Positions 49,281 to 57,749 of a DNA stretch of 64,000 bases are shown in pieces. Source of the DNA: Megamonas funiformis. Its GTDB lineage: Bacteria; Bacillota; Negativicutes; Selenomonadales; Selenomonadaceae. The stretch is taken from contig NZ_CP048627.1 in NCBI RefSeq assembly GCF_010669225.1, positions 1,191,292 to 1,255,291 of the forward strand, given 5' to 3'. Position 1 is the first letter of the stretch. Each line of letters opens with the position of its first letter. Position numbers and translations under genes: made by a program. The notes beneath the pieces are model-generated. The model saw only the letters and a list, made by a program, of their open reading frames with translations. It made no database searches and was not told the origin of the DNA.

Positions 49281-50160
49281 ATTGTTTAGCCTCTTTATAT
49301 ATATCAGTTTTTTCATTAAGAGCTTTTTTGAATTCTCTCGGTGTTTGTTTAAAAATTTGTTTAAAGGTTCTTGAAAAAGTGGAATAGTCTTTAAAACCAC
49401 AGTCAAAGCATATTTGAGTTAAAGCTATTCCAGATTTAATCTTTTCTTTAGCCACTATTAATCGTTTATTTAATATATATTGATGAATACTGTAGCCTGT
49501 TTTTAATTTAAATTTTCGCATTAAGTAATATTTACTTACAAAAAAATGATTAGCTAGATAATCAATATTTAATTCTGTAAATAAATGTTCATTTATATAA
49601 TCAATAACAGAATTAATAGTTTTATCATAGGAAACTTTATGATGAATAGTCAAATTTTTATTATCATTGATAATGGCTCTATTTATTAAAATCATAAATT
49701 CTAAGAATTTTAGATTACTGTATAACTCATGTGCAAAACCTTTATCATTAAAGGAGCTTTCTAAAATTTGGATTTGTTTCAAGATATCATTTTCATTGAT
49801 ATTGTCTAAATTCATAACATATGAATTATGTTCTTGAGTATAATTAAAACAAAAATCTAATTTATCTGTAGTATCTATTTTATTTTTTAGATAATTAGGG
49901 TCAATATAAAGGACAATACGTTCATATGTTGCTGTATCGCTAATAGTAGGATAATGAATACAATTATGAGGTACAAAAACAATATCATAGGGAAATAATT
50001 GATAAGTTTGCCCTTCAATATTATATTTAACTTTACCACTTAAGAATAAAATTATTTTATCAAATTCGTGATAATGTGCTTTGATTTCTATTTTTTGGAC
50101 ATCTTTGAGATGAAATAATTTAAAATAAGATGTTAAATAGCCTTTTTTTTGATATTCCAT
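49273..50160 (-). CDS. AraC family transcriptional regulator
   Basis: 295 residues from ATG 50160 (GAGGGA five bases upstream; the ATG at 50178 has no site). An N-terminal cupin-like sensor (HYHEFDKIILFLSGKVKYNIEGQ, PYDIVFVPHNCIHYP) precedes the two-HTH DNA-binding domain (about 195-285) ending in FSRTFKQIFKQTPREFKK. Overlaps thiN. Tandem TTTTTTGCA repeats upstream may be its operator. Confidence 0.92.
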   Translation of the reverse strand: MEYQKKGYLTSYFKLFHLKDVQKIEIKAHYHEFDKIILFLSGKVKYNIEGQTYQLFPYDIVFVPHNCIHYPTISDTATYERIVLYIDPNYLKNKIDTTDKLDFCFNYTQEHNSYVMNLDNINENDILKQIQILESSFNDKGFAHELYSNLKFLEFMILINRAIINDNKNLTIHHKVSYDKTINSVIDYINEHLFTELNIDYLANHFFVSKYYLMRKFKLKTGYSIHQYILNKRLIVAKEKIKSGIALTQICFDCGFKDYSTFSRTFKQIFKQTPREFKKALNEKTDIYKEAKQYE

Positions 50161-50237
50161 AGCTATCCCTCTTTTCATAAATTATACTATACTTTATCTT
50201 ACGCTTTTTGGCAAAAAAATTTTTATCAACGATAAAA

Positions 50238-50258
50238 TTTTAGAGCATTTTTTGCAAT
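50238..50258. promoter_or_regulatory. Tandem TTTTTTGCA repeats between AraC and DapF-like genes
   Basis: TTTTTTGCA occurs at 50238-50246 and again at 50250-50258, 12 bases apart, in the divergent spacer. Direct repeats near one helical turn are usual for AraC-type regulators, so autoregulation or control of 50376 is plausible. Confidence 0.35.
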
Positions 50259-50375
50259 GTTTTTTGCATTTATCATATAGTATTTGTTATATCTATAATA
50301 TATAATATAATCAATTTGAAAATATGAAACAAAGATATTGATTATAGATAATTACTGTTTAAGGAGTTGGGCATA

Positions 50376-50732
50376 ATGTCATTAGTAATGAAAAAATATA
50401 GATATAACCATAAAGATTATTTAGTATATGAAAGAAATCTTTTAGCTAGAGAATTTGATGCAAATGAATGGCAAACAATTTGCAATAATGATTTAGGTGT
50501 TGGAGTTGATTTCATTATTGAAATTATTAATACACAGATTTTTGCTTATGATATGTATGGTCAGAAAATAGATTTAAATCAAGATTTACAATTGGTTATA
50601 GATTATCATGAAGGCATTTTAAAAGATAATAATATTTTAGCTCAATTTACTCGTGATATTGAAGTTCGTTTTACTAATTATTATATTAATAAATTGGCTA
50701 ATTTAGTTACTAAAAAAGCTTATAGCGCATGA
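50376..50732 (+). CDS. Small protein resembling the N-terminal half of diaminopimelate epimerase, catalytic Cys missing
   Basis: 118 residues from ATG 50376 (AAGGAG 9 bases before). NHKDYLVYE, TICNNDLGVGVDFIIEI and FAYDMYGQKIDLNQDLQLVIDY line up with DapF GLGNDYLVYD, ICDRNFGVGSDGI and the MRIFNPDGS...GNG stretch, but the CGNG catalytic motif is replaced by LNQD and the second lobe is absent. It is therefore not an epimerase. No signal or membrane segment. The alignment is by eye. Confidence 0.6.
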   Translation: MSLVMKKYRYNHKDYLVYERNLLAREFDANEWQTICNNDLGVGVDFIIEIINTQIFAYDMYGQKIDLNQDLQLVIDYHEGILKDNNILAQFTRDIEVRFTNYYINKLANLVTKKAYSA

Positions 50733-50751
50733 AAAAATAGATAAAATATAC

Positions 50752-50778
50752 AAGCATAGCGTCATACTATGCTTTTTT
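50752..50778 (+). terminator. Terminator after DapF-like gene
   Basis: An 8-bp stem AAGCATAG/CTATGCTT with a 7-base loop and T7. Confidence 0.85.
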
Positions 50779-50854
50779 TATTGCAAAAACTATTAAATAA
50801 TGAATTTTTATTTTATAATATAAGTAAAATAAAATTCAAGGAGATAAAAATAAA

Positions 50855-51235
50855 ATGAAAAATGCATCTCTAGAAGAACGATTTTTATCTACAAAAGGTC
50901 GCATAAATCGTAAAATATTTATCTTATATGCAGTATGTTTTATCTTATTTTGTCTATTTTTGATAATACCAACGTTTTTAGTGATTATCAGTACGACAGA
51001 TGGGACAGTAGTTGATATTAGTGTAAGTATAGTATCTACATTGATTGAATTAGCATTATTACCTAGTTTATTTTTAGGAATTAAACGTTTGCATGATTTA
51101 GATAAATCGGCTGTATGGATAATTTTATGTGTAATTCCATTGATAAATATGCTATTTTTTGCTTATTTATGTTTAATAAAAGGGACTGATGGTGATAATA
51201 AATATGGAAAAGACCCTTTAAGTTTGGATTTATAA
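50855..51235 (+). CDS. DUF805 membrane protein 1
   Basis: 126 residues with about three to four hydrophobic segments. The DUF805 frame is clear: LSTKGRINRKIFILY at the start, IKRLHDLDKS in the middle and KGTDGDNKYGKDPL at the end. Function of the family is unknown. AAGGAG precedes the ATG. It is followed 10 bases later by a second, related member. Confidence 0.88.
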   Translation: MKNASLEERFLSTKGRINRKIFILYAVCFILFCLFLIIPTFLVIISTTDGTVVDISVSIVSTLIELALLPSLFLGIKRLHDLDKSAVWIILCVIPLINMLFFAYLCLIKGTDGDNKYGKDPLSLDL

Positions 51236-51245
51236 GGAGTTTTTT

Positions 51246-51686
51246 ATGAATTTAGAAGAAAAATATTTCTCTACAGAAGGTAGATTAAATCGAAAGCCAT
51301 TTATTTATTATATAATCTTTTTGATTGTCATATCATTGGCTTTTATAGGGATTATTACTTTATTAGGTTTAGCTAGTGCATTATCTATTGCTATTTTAGG
51401 CGAAAATGTAAATGATTTAAATGTTTTATCACAAATAGAAGTAATTCCTATTTTACTTATTTTAGTAGCTTCTTTAATCTTAATAATATTATTTTTACCA
51501 CTTAATTTTTTGATGATACGACGTTTGCACGATTTGAATTTTAGTGGTTGGTGGATAATATTTCCTATCGTTTTCCCTTTTGGTTATTTCATTTTTATTT
51601 TGTATTTGATTCTGGCTAAAGGAACAAATGGTCCAAATAAATATGGTGAAAATCCTTTAGAATTAACAAAAAGCAGTAATGTTTAA
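51246..51686 (+). CDS. DUF805 membrane protein 2
   Basis: 146 residues, the same plan as its neighbour (FSTEGRLNRKPFIYY, IRRLHDLNFSGWW, KGTNGPNKYGENPL) with longer central helices. A tandem duplicate that has diverged considerably. The terminator begins inside its last codons. Confidence 0.88.
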   Translation: MNLEEKYFSTEGRLNRKPFIYYIIFLIVISLAFIGIITLLGLASALSIAILGENVNDLNVLSQIEVIPILLILVASLILIILFLPLNFLMIRRLHDLNFSGWWIIFPIVFPFGYFIFILYLILAKGTNGPNKYGENPLELTKSSNV

Positions 51687-51702
51687 ATACATTACTGCTT
51701 TT
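51669..51702 (+). terminator. Terminator overlapping the DUF805-2 stop codon
   Basis: A 14-bp stem (51669-51682 with 51689-51702); the TAA stop is in the loop, so a translating ribosome would melt it. Confidence 0.8.
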
Positions 51703-51733
51703 ATCATTAGTGGAAACTTTTTATCAAAAAAAA

Positions 51734-51759
51734 TAGAGTAGAGAAGACTCTCTACTCTA
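51734..51759 (-). terminator. Terminator of fabV
   Basis: An 11-bp perfect stem with an AGAC loop; read on the minus strand it ends in ATTTTTTTT. Confidence 0.88.
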
Positions 51760-51788
51760 AAAAATATATAAATTTGTTTGAGTTTGTA

Positions 51789-52961
51789 TTATTCAACTAA
51801 ATCAAGATTTACTTCTGGATTTACATCAGCATCATAATCTACATTATCAAAACCAAAGCCAAAGAGATTGTAGAAGTCATTCCAATAACCATCTACATCA
51901 GCATATTGAGTTAAGTTTTCAGTAGTTACTTTATCCCAGTATTCAAAAATAGTATTTTGTACATCGTCTCTCATTTCTAAATCATCAATGCGAATACGGT
52001 GTTCATCATCTACTTTTGGTTGTGGTTGAGAGAGGTATTCATGCCATAAACGATACATTTGTTCGATAGTACCTTCATGAACATTTTTATCTTTCATTAC
52101 ACGATACATAACCGCCACATATAAAGGAACAATAGGAATAGCAGAACTAGACTGTGTAACTAAAGCTTTATTTACAGAGATAATAGCATTAAAACCTTCT
52201 TGACGTAAAGCATCAGCTGTTTTATAAAGATGTTGTTTAGCAGCACCGATAGTACCTTCATAATATATTGGGTATGTAATCTTAGAACCAATATAAGAAT
52301 ATGCTACAGTGCAAGCATTTTCAGTTAAAACATCAGCATCTTTTAAAGCATGCATCCAATCAGCCCAATCTTCGCCACCCATAACTTTAATAGTAGCTTC
52401 TACTTCTTCAGGAGTAGCAGGAGGTAAAGTAGCTTCAGTTAATTCATTTGTTTTTAAATTTAAAGTCTTAGCAGTGAAAGGTTCATCAACAGTTTTTAAT
52501 ACGGAAGAATACATAGTTCCATCATCTGTTGTACGACGAGGAGCAGCTAAGGAATAAACGACCATATCAATTTTGCCTAAATCTTTTTTTATAAGTTCAA
52601 TAGTTTTTTCTTTAATAGTTTGAGAGAAAGCATCACCATTTATTGTTTTAGCATAATAGCCATCATTTTTTGCAAATTCTTCAAAAGCAGCTGTATTATA
52701 CCAACCAGCAGTTGCAGTTCTTTTACCATGTGCTGGTTTATCAAAAATAACTCCAATTGTAGAAGCACCGCTCGCGTATGTTGCACAAATACGAGATGCT
52801 AAGCCATAACCTGTAGAAGCACCTAATACTAATACACGTTTACCAAGTTCAACCTTTGGCTGACTTTTTACATATTCGATTTGACGGCGTACATTTTCTT
52901 TACAGCCTTCAGGGTGAGAAGTTAAACAGATAAAATCTTTTACTCTTGGCTTGATAATCAT
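51789..52961 (-). CDS. fabV: Enoyl-ACP/trans-2-enoyl-CoA reductase FabV
   Basis: 390 residues. N-terminal IIKPRVKDFICLTSHPEGC, the NADH-binding loop LVLGASTGYGLASR near residue 45, SLAAPRRT, and the catalytic Tyr-x8-Lys within YYEGTIGAAK are those of FabV/TER. Performs the final reduction of fatty-acid elongation and is naturally triclosan-resistant. Monocistronic with a 290-base AT-rich upstream region. Confidence 0.96.
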   Translation of the reverse strand: MIIKPRVKDFICLTSHPEGCKENVRRQIEYVKSQPKVELGKRVLVLGASTGYGLASRICATYASGASTIGVIFDKPAHGKRTATAGWYNTAAFEEFAKNDGYYAKTINGDAFSQTIKEKTIELIKKDLGKIDMVVYSLAAPRRTTDDGTMYSSVLKTVDEPFTAKTLNLKTNELTEATLPPATPEEVEATIKVMGGEDWADWMHALKDADVLTENACTVAYSYIGSKITYPIYYEGTIGAAKQHLYKTADALRQEGFNAIISVNKALVTQSSSAIPIVPLYVAVMYRVMKDKNVHEGTIEQMYRLWHEYLSQPQPKVDDEHRIRIDDLEMRDDVQNTIFEYWDKVTTENLTQYADVDGYWNDFYNLFGFGFDNVDYDADVNPEVNLDLVE

Positions 52962-53186
52962 AAAATATTCTCCTTTACTTAGTTATCGCTAAGTTTTATA
53001 TTATATTATTTTAATTAATATATAGGATTATTAATTTGAATAATATTAATATAAATATATATATTATTTATATTATACAACTTAGACTCAATAATAACAA
53101 ATGATATTTAGATTAAAAATAAATTAAGAAATAATATTTTATTATAATTAATAAATAAAATATTATTTTCGAGGGGAGAAATAAAA

Positions 53187-53214
53187 AAAATAGACGCTTA
53201 TAAGCGTCTATTTT
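53187..53214 (-). terminator. Terminator after scpA
   Basis: Palindrome AATAGACGC-TTATAA-GCGTCTATT flanked by A8 and TTTT; on the minus strand the tail is TTTTTTTTAT. It directly follows scpA, so no scpB is cotranscribed. The remaining 52962-53186 is very AT-rich spacer in which I see nothing else. Confidence 0.88.
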
Positions 53215-53252
53215 CATGAATTTTTATCAAAAAAATCATCTATTAACAATCT

Positions 53253-54044
53253 TTAATTACTTTCAGTATTATCAACAATGATATCGTTATCAGAAGATTC
53301 GATTTCATCATTGATTTTTAAATAAATAGGTGAAAATATACTTGTCTGATATACAGTTATTCTCTTTATTTTAATTAATTCTAACATAGCTAAAAAAGTG
53401 GTGATTAACTCAGATTTAGAAATCTTATGCTCACTATATTGAAATACAGTGTTAAAACAAATATTTCCGCCATGTTGTTTAAGCAAAGCCAATAAAGAGA
53501 TGATTTTATCTTCAATAGTATATTTTTCTCGAGCAACATTGGCTACAAGAGGTTCGTTTTCAATTTGGCTTTCTAGCACATTTTGAAAAGCTTGCCACAA
53601 AAGTTTTACATCAAGCCCTTTAGGTGGCAAATGTTTTGTCGGTAGATTAGAAGCTTCACGAAAAAATCTTTTGCCAGCTTCATCTGCCATTTTACCTAAA
53701 ATACTGCTGACTTCTTTATAACGACGATATTCTAATAATCGTTCGACTAATTCTTTTCGTGGGTCAACTTCATCAGTATCATCTTCATTTATTTCTTCTA
53801 CCTTGGTATCAGGTAATAAAATTTTGGATTTGATTTGTAATAATGTAGCTGCCATGACTAAAAACTCACTAGCTACTTCAATATTAAACTTTTTAAATTT
53901 AGCAAGATAATCCATATATTGTTCCGTCAATAGAGCAATAGGAATATCATAAATATCAATACGATTTTTTTCAATTAAATGCAATAATAAATCTAATGGC
54001 CCTTCAAAGGATTCTAAATGTACCTTATATTGTTCTTGTTGCAT
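53253..54044 (-). CDS. scpA: Segregation and condensation protein A
   Basis: 263 residues. VHLESFEGPLDLLLHLIEKNRIDIYDIPIALLTEQYMDYL is the kleisin N-terminal domain that contacts SMC, and the C-terminal winged helix (about 175-245) closes the ring. Works with SMC and ScpB in chromosome compaction. Preceded by an M50 protease gene, as in many Firmicutes, but scpB is absent downstream. Confidence 0.95.
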   Translation of the reverse strand: MQQEQYKVHLESFEGPLDLLLHLIEKNRIDIYDIPIALLTEQYMDYLAKFKKFNIEVASEFLVMAATLLQIKSKILLPDTKVEEINEDDTDEVDPRKELVERLLEYRRYKEVSSILGKMADEAGKRFFREASNLPTKHLPPKGLDVKLLWQAFQNVLESQIENEPLVANVAREKYTIEDKIISLLALLKQHGGNICFNTVFQYSEHKISKSELITTFLAMLELIKIKRITVYQTSIFSPIYLKINDEIESSDNDIIVDNTESN

Positions 54045-54054
54045 AAAAAACTCA

Positions 54055-54681
54055 TTAAATAATAATAGAGATAATAAGATTTAAAATGCTTATAATAAAG
54101 TTACTGATAGGGTGAATAATAAAACCCAATATTCCAGTAAAAACAAGAGCGATTAGAATAAAAAAGCTATAACGATTAATTACAGATGATTGATATTTAT
54201 AAGCTAATCTACCTGGTAATAGAGAAGATAAGATTTTAGAACCATCAAGTGGTGGAATAGGTACTAAATTAAAAATAGCGAAATTTACATTATAAATAAT
54301 AATTAATTGTAATACCATAACAAGCCAATGAGGAGCAAAACTATATTTAAAACAAAGAGCAAAAAATATTGAAGCTACAAAAGCTGTGATTAAATTAGCT
54401 AATGGACCTGCTAAGGAAACTTGCATTTCACCTTTACGCCAATCATCAAAATTATTTAAATTAATTGGTACAGGCTTTGCCCAACCTATTTGAGCAAAAA
54501 ATAACATAATCAATCCAATAGGGTCAATATGAGCTACAGGATTTAAAGTTAATCTGCCATTCATACGAGGAGTGAAATCTCCTAAATTATCAGCAACCTT
54601 AGCATGAGCATATTCATGAACAGTCAATGCAATCAATAAACCTGGGATTGCATAAATCATATCTGGACCAAAACCAAACAT
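54055..54681 (-). CDS. Site-2 protease family (M50) metalloprotease
   Basis: 208 residues with about five hydrophobic segments. Zinc-binding HEYAHA is at residues 23-28 (HExxH) and the third ligand Asp in NLVPIPPLDGSKIL near residue 140. It is the short YwhC-like form lacking PDZ domains. Intramembrane proteolysis is expected, substrate unknown. Ten bases upstream of scpA. Confidence 0.92.
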   Translation of the reverse strand: MFGFGPDMIYAIPGLLIALTVHEYAHAKVADNLGDFTPRMNGRLTLNPVAHIDPIGLIMLFFAQIGWAKPVPINLNNFDDWRKGEMQVSLAGPLANLITAFVASIFFALCFKYSFAPHWLVMVLQLIIIYNVNFAIFNLVPIPPLDGSKILSSLLPGRLAYKYQSSVINRYSFFILIALVFTGILGFIIHPISNFIISILNLIISIII

Positions 54682-54721
54682 TAAATACCTCCTAAATTTT
54701 TAAATAACAAATATAAATAGA

Positions 54722-55267
54722 TTATTGTTTGCACAATTTTTCTGCCATTAAAATAGCAACAACAGATTTAGCATCAAAAATTTCACCTTTATTAACTAAA
54801 TCGACAGCTTCGCTTAGTGGCATTTCTACTAGATTTATAAATTCATCATCATCAGTATGTTGTTTACCTTTTACTAAATCTTGTGCTAAATAAATATAAA
54901 TCCATTCATTAGAAAAACCAACAGTAGTAGCTAATTTATGAATTTGTGTGTATTTATTAGCAGTATAACCTGTTTCTTCAGATAATTCACGTTTAGCACA
55001 AATTAATGGGTCTTCATCTACACTATCTAATTTGCCAGCAGGAATTTCTAAAGTTACTTTGCCGATAGGATAACGATATTGACGCACTAAAATAATATTA
55101 CCATTTGGCAATACAGGAATAACAGCAGAAGCACCTTGATGTTTTATCCATTCACGAACAGCTTTATTACCATTTGGTAATTTTACATAATCACGCTTTA
55201 CATGAAGTAATACCCCATCAAAAATATCTTCGGAAGAAACTTTTTCTTCAATTAAATCTTCATACAT
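54722..55267 (-). CDS. ADP-ribose pyrophosphatase (NUDIX hydrolase)
   Basis: 181 residues. The Nudix box runs from AGKLDS to AKRELSEETGY (about residues 76-100), with the PAGK start typical of ADP-ribose hydrolases. VRQYRYP and TTVGFSNEWIYIYLA flank it. Cytoplasmic; cleaves ADP-ribose to AMP and ribose-5-phosphate. First gene of the NUDIX-M50-scpA unit. Confidence 0.93.
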   Translation of the reverse strand: MYEDLIEEKVSSEDIFDGVLLHVKRDYVKLPNGNKAVREWIKHQGASAVIPVLPNGNIILVRQYRYPIGKVTLEIPAGKLDSVDEDPLICAKRELSEETGYTANKYTQIHKLATTVGFSNEWIYIYLAQDLVKGKQHTDDDEFINLVEMPLSEAVDLVNKGEIFDAKSVVAILMAEKLCKQ

Positions 55268-55517
55268 GAAAATCCCTCTCTTTATATTATAATATTGATA
55301 ACAATTATAAATTTTATATTCATAATTATATCATCTATAAAAACAATAAGCTATGAGAAAAATAATATACAAAAGTCTATTTTAAATAGATTTTTTGTGG
55401 CTATAATTTTTAAATTTTTTTATCAATCCGCCAATAAGTTAACAGCTTTACAAAAACTATATATCTTATATAAAGTTTTTAGTAATAATAAAATTAATGA
55501 AATTTATTATAAGATAA

Positions 55518-55546
55518 TTGACAAAGATTAACACTAATGATAACAT
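55518..55546 (+). promoter_or_regulatory. Promoter of the cobalamin-riboswitch transcript
   Basis: TTGACA (55518-55523), 17-base spacer, TAACAT (55541-55546), about 30 bases before the aptamer. Confidence 0.6.
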
Positions 55547-55573
55547 AAAACATAAGTAATAAAATATAGATAG

Positions 55574-55800
55574 AATAGGTGTCTATACAGACTTAATAGG
55601 GAATTCGGTATAAGCCGGAGCGGTCCCGCCACTGTAAAGACGAGCGATTTCACAATTATGTCACTGAGAATAAATCATTTTCTTGGGAAGGCGTGAATAG
55701 CTATGACTCTAAGCCAGGAGAACTGCCTATTTAATAATCACTGTTATTACCTGCGAGCGATGGGAAGGCGATTTATACAGATATAAATATTGTATAATAC
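55574..55800 (+). ncRNA. Cobalamin riboswitch
   Basis: The conserved AdoCbl/cobalamin aptamer blocks appear in order: GGGAATTCGGT, AAGCCGGAGCGGTCCCGCCACTGTAA, TGGGAAGGCG, and the B12 box AAGCCAGGAGAACTGCC. A second GATGGGAAGGCG further on lies in the 3' portion. Boundaries are approximate. It sits on the leader of an Opp/Nik-type ABC operon and is followed by two terminators, so it should switch transcription off when cobalamin is plentiful. Confidence 0.95.
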
Positions 55801-55801
55801 T

Positions 55802-55831
55802 GCCTAATTCTATAAGAATTAGGCTTTTTTT
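55802..55831 (+). terminator. Riboswitch expression-platform terminator 1
   Basis: A 10-bp perfect stem (55802-55811 with 55815-55824) and T7, immediately after the aptamer. Confidence 0.88.
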
Positions 55832-55859
55832 CTTATATTTATAATTGTATGTTTCTCTT

Positions 55860-55890
55860 AAAAGTCTGCTAGCAAAGGCAGACTTTTTTT
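55860..55890 (+). terminator. Second leader terminator
   Basis: A 10-bp stem AAAAGTCTGC/GCAGACTTTT (55860-55869 with 55878-55887) with T7, 30 bases beyond the first. Tandem terminators before one operon are unusual. Confidence 0.82.
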
Positions 55891-55964
55891 GTTTGCCTTA
55901 ACGGAAGAAAGGAGAGGAGCTTTTTAATCTATAATAATGAAAAAAATAAGGAGGTTGTTTTAAT

Positions 55965-56903
55965 TTGAAACGATTAATAAATCGTTTAATTCAATTAGTA
56001 ATTACATTAATTGGTGTTAGTTTTTTAACATTTTGTTTAACTTATTTATCACCTGGTGATCCAGCAGCCATGGTTTTAGAGGCTTCAGATACTATTGTTT
56101 CTCAAGAAATAATAGAGCAAACTCGTGAAGAAATGGGACTTAATGATCCATTTCTTGTACAATATGGCAATTGGCTTTTAGGTGTAGCACAAGGCGATAT
56201 GGGAATTTCTTATTCAGGAAAAAAACCTGTAATAGATAAGTTAATGGAAGGTTTTGCAGGGACTGTTTTATTAGCTTTGACTACAATTATTTTAATTATA
56301 ATTATTTCCATTCCTTTGGGAATTTTTTCCGCTACACATCGCAATAGAATTCCTGACTTTTTAGTGAGAATCTTTTCTTTTATTGGTGTATCTATGCCAA
56401 GTTTTTGGGTAGGATTGATTTTATTATATATTTTTGGCTTAAAATTGGGATTATTTCCTATAGCTACTGCTAGTGTAACACCAAGTGGATTAGTGTTACC
56501 AGCACTTACTTTAGCTATCTATCAATCGGCAAAATATACTAGGCAAGTGCGTACTGTTATTTTAGATGAATTACATCAAGATTATGTAATAGGTGCTAGA
56601 GCTAGAGGATTGTCTGAAAAAGCTATTTTATGGAAACATATTTTGCCTAATGCAATTTTACCTTTAATAACTTTGTTAGGTATGTCCATTGGTTGGTTAT
56701 TAGGTGGTGTTGCTGTTATTGAAACAGTTTTTGCTTGGCCAGGTATGGGGAGAATGGCAGTGTATGCTATTACTATGCGTGATTATCCATTAATCGAAGG
56801 ATTTGTTTTATGGATTTCTATTGTGTATACAGTAATTAATTTTTTAGTAGATTTATCGTATACATATCTTGATCCTAGGCTGAAAAAAGGAGATTCAAGA
56901 TGA
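55965..56903 (+). CDS. ABC transporter permease, OppB/DppB/NikB type
   Basis: 312 residues, TTG start with AAGGAGG about 10 bases upstream. Six hydrophobic segments; the N-terminal TFCLTYLSPGDPAAMV and the EAA loop ARARGLSEKAILWKHILPNAILP are typical of the DppB/NikB permease. Together with the next four genes it forms a complete peptide/nickel-type importer. Regulated by the cobalamin riboswitch upstream. Confidence 0.93.
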   Translation: MKRLINRLIQLVITLIGVSFLTFCLTYLSPGDPAAMVLEASDTIVSQEIIEQTREEMGLNDPFLVQYGNWLLGVAQGDMGISYSGKKPVIDKLMEGFAGTVLLALTTIILIIIISIPLGIFSATHRNRIPDFLVRIFSFIGVSMPSFWVGLILLYIFGLKLGLFPIATASVTPSGLVLPALTLAIYQSAKYTRQVRTVILDELHQDYVIGARARGLSEKAILWKHILPNAILPLITLLGMSIGWLLGGVAVIETVFAWPGMGRMAVYAITMRDYPLIEGFVLWISIVYTVINFLVDLSYTYLDPRLKKGDSR

Positions 56904-57718
56904 TTAAATTTATAAAGAATAATAAATTATTTTCTGTATATACATTTTTGGTTTTTTTAGTAATTCTAATTGCTATATTAGCACCTATTATTGCTACGCA
57001 TGACCCTTATGAATCGAATATGACCAATGTATTGCAGATGCCAAGCGGTGAACATATTTTAGGTACTGATAAATTAGGTAGAGATACCTTTTCCAGAATA
57101 ATTTATGGTACACAAACTTCATTATTTATGACTATTTGTTTAGTTATATTAACGGCTACTATTGGTTCTTTAGTTGGTATTTTATCAGGTTATTTTGGTG
57201 GTAAAGTAGAAATTGTATTGATGCGTTTAGCTGATATTATGTTGTCTTTCCCAGGTGTAATTTTAGCAATTGCTATTGCTGGTATTTTAGGTGGAAGTAT
57301 TATAAATACAATTTTTGCTTTAGTAATAGTAAGTTGGGCAAAATATGCTCGTCTAGTTCGTAGTTTAGTCATAAGATTACGTAATAATGATTTTATCATA
57401 GCTGCTAAAGTAAATGGTACAACAACTATTAATATTTTATGGCGCCACATATTACCAAATATATTGCCAATGATTGTAATAACAGGTGCAATGGATATTG
57501 GGACTATGATGATGGAAATAGCGGGTCTATCTTTTTTAGGTTTTGGTGCTCAACCACCTACACCAGAATGGGGATTAATGCTCAATGAAGGTCGACAATA
57601 TATACAAACTGCCCCATGGCTGATGATTTATCCAGGGTTAGCTATTTTTATAGTAGTAGCTATATTTAATCTTTGGGGAGATAGTTTACGTGATATCTTA
57701 GACCCTAGACAAGATTGA
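56900..57718 (+). CDS. ABC transporter permease, OppC/DppC/NikC type
   Basis: 272 residues; overlaps the first permease by 4 bases (ATGA). N-terminal ILGTDKLGRDTFSRIIYG and the EAA loop AAKVNGTTTINILWRHILPNILP identify the second permease of the dipeptide/nickel class. Six membrane segments. Confidence 0.93.
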   Translation: MIKFIKNNKLFSVYTFLVFLVILIAILAPIIATHDPYESNMTNVLQMPSGEHILGTDKLGRDTFSRIIYGTQTSLFMTICLVILTATIGSLVGILSGYFGGKVEIVLMRLADIMLSFPGVILAIAIAGILGGSIINTIFALVIVSWAKYARLVRSLVIRLRNNDFIIAAKVNGTTTINILWRHILPNILPMIVITGAMDIGTMMMEIAGLSFLGFGAQPPTPEWGLMLNEGRQYIQTAPWLMIYPGLAIFIVVAIFNLWGDSLRDILDPRQD

Positions 57719-57749
57719 TAGATTTTATTGATAAGAAAAGAGGTTGAAT

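Noticed and set aside
49281-49406. 42-codon N-terminal extension of thiN
   Set aside because: Lies wholly inside the AraC gene and has no ribosome binding site; the ATG at 49280 does.
52962-53186. Possible promoter operator upstream of fabV
   Set aside because: The stretch is almost only A and T; apparent palindromes are what such composition gives by chance.
55295-55531. 78-residue + strand reading frame before the riboswitch
   Set aside because: Very AT-rich, no ribosome binding site, and it contains the -35 of the riboswitch promoter; no recognisable protein.
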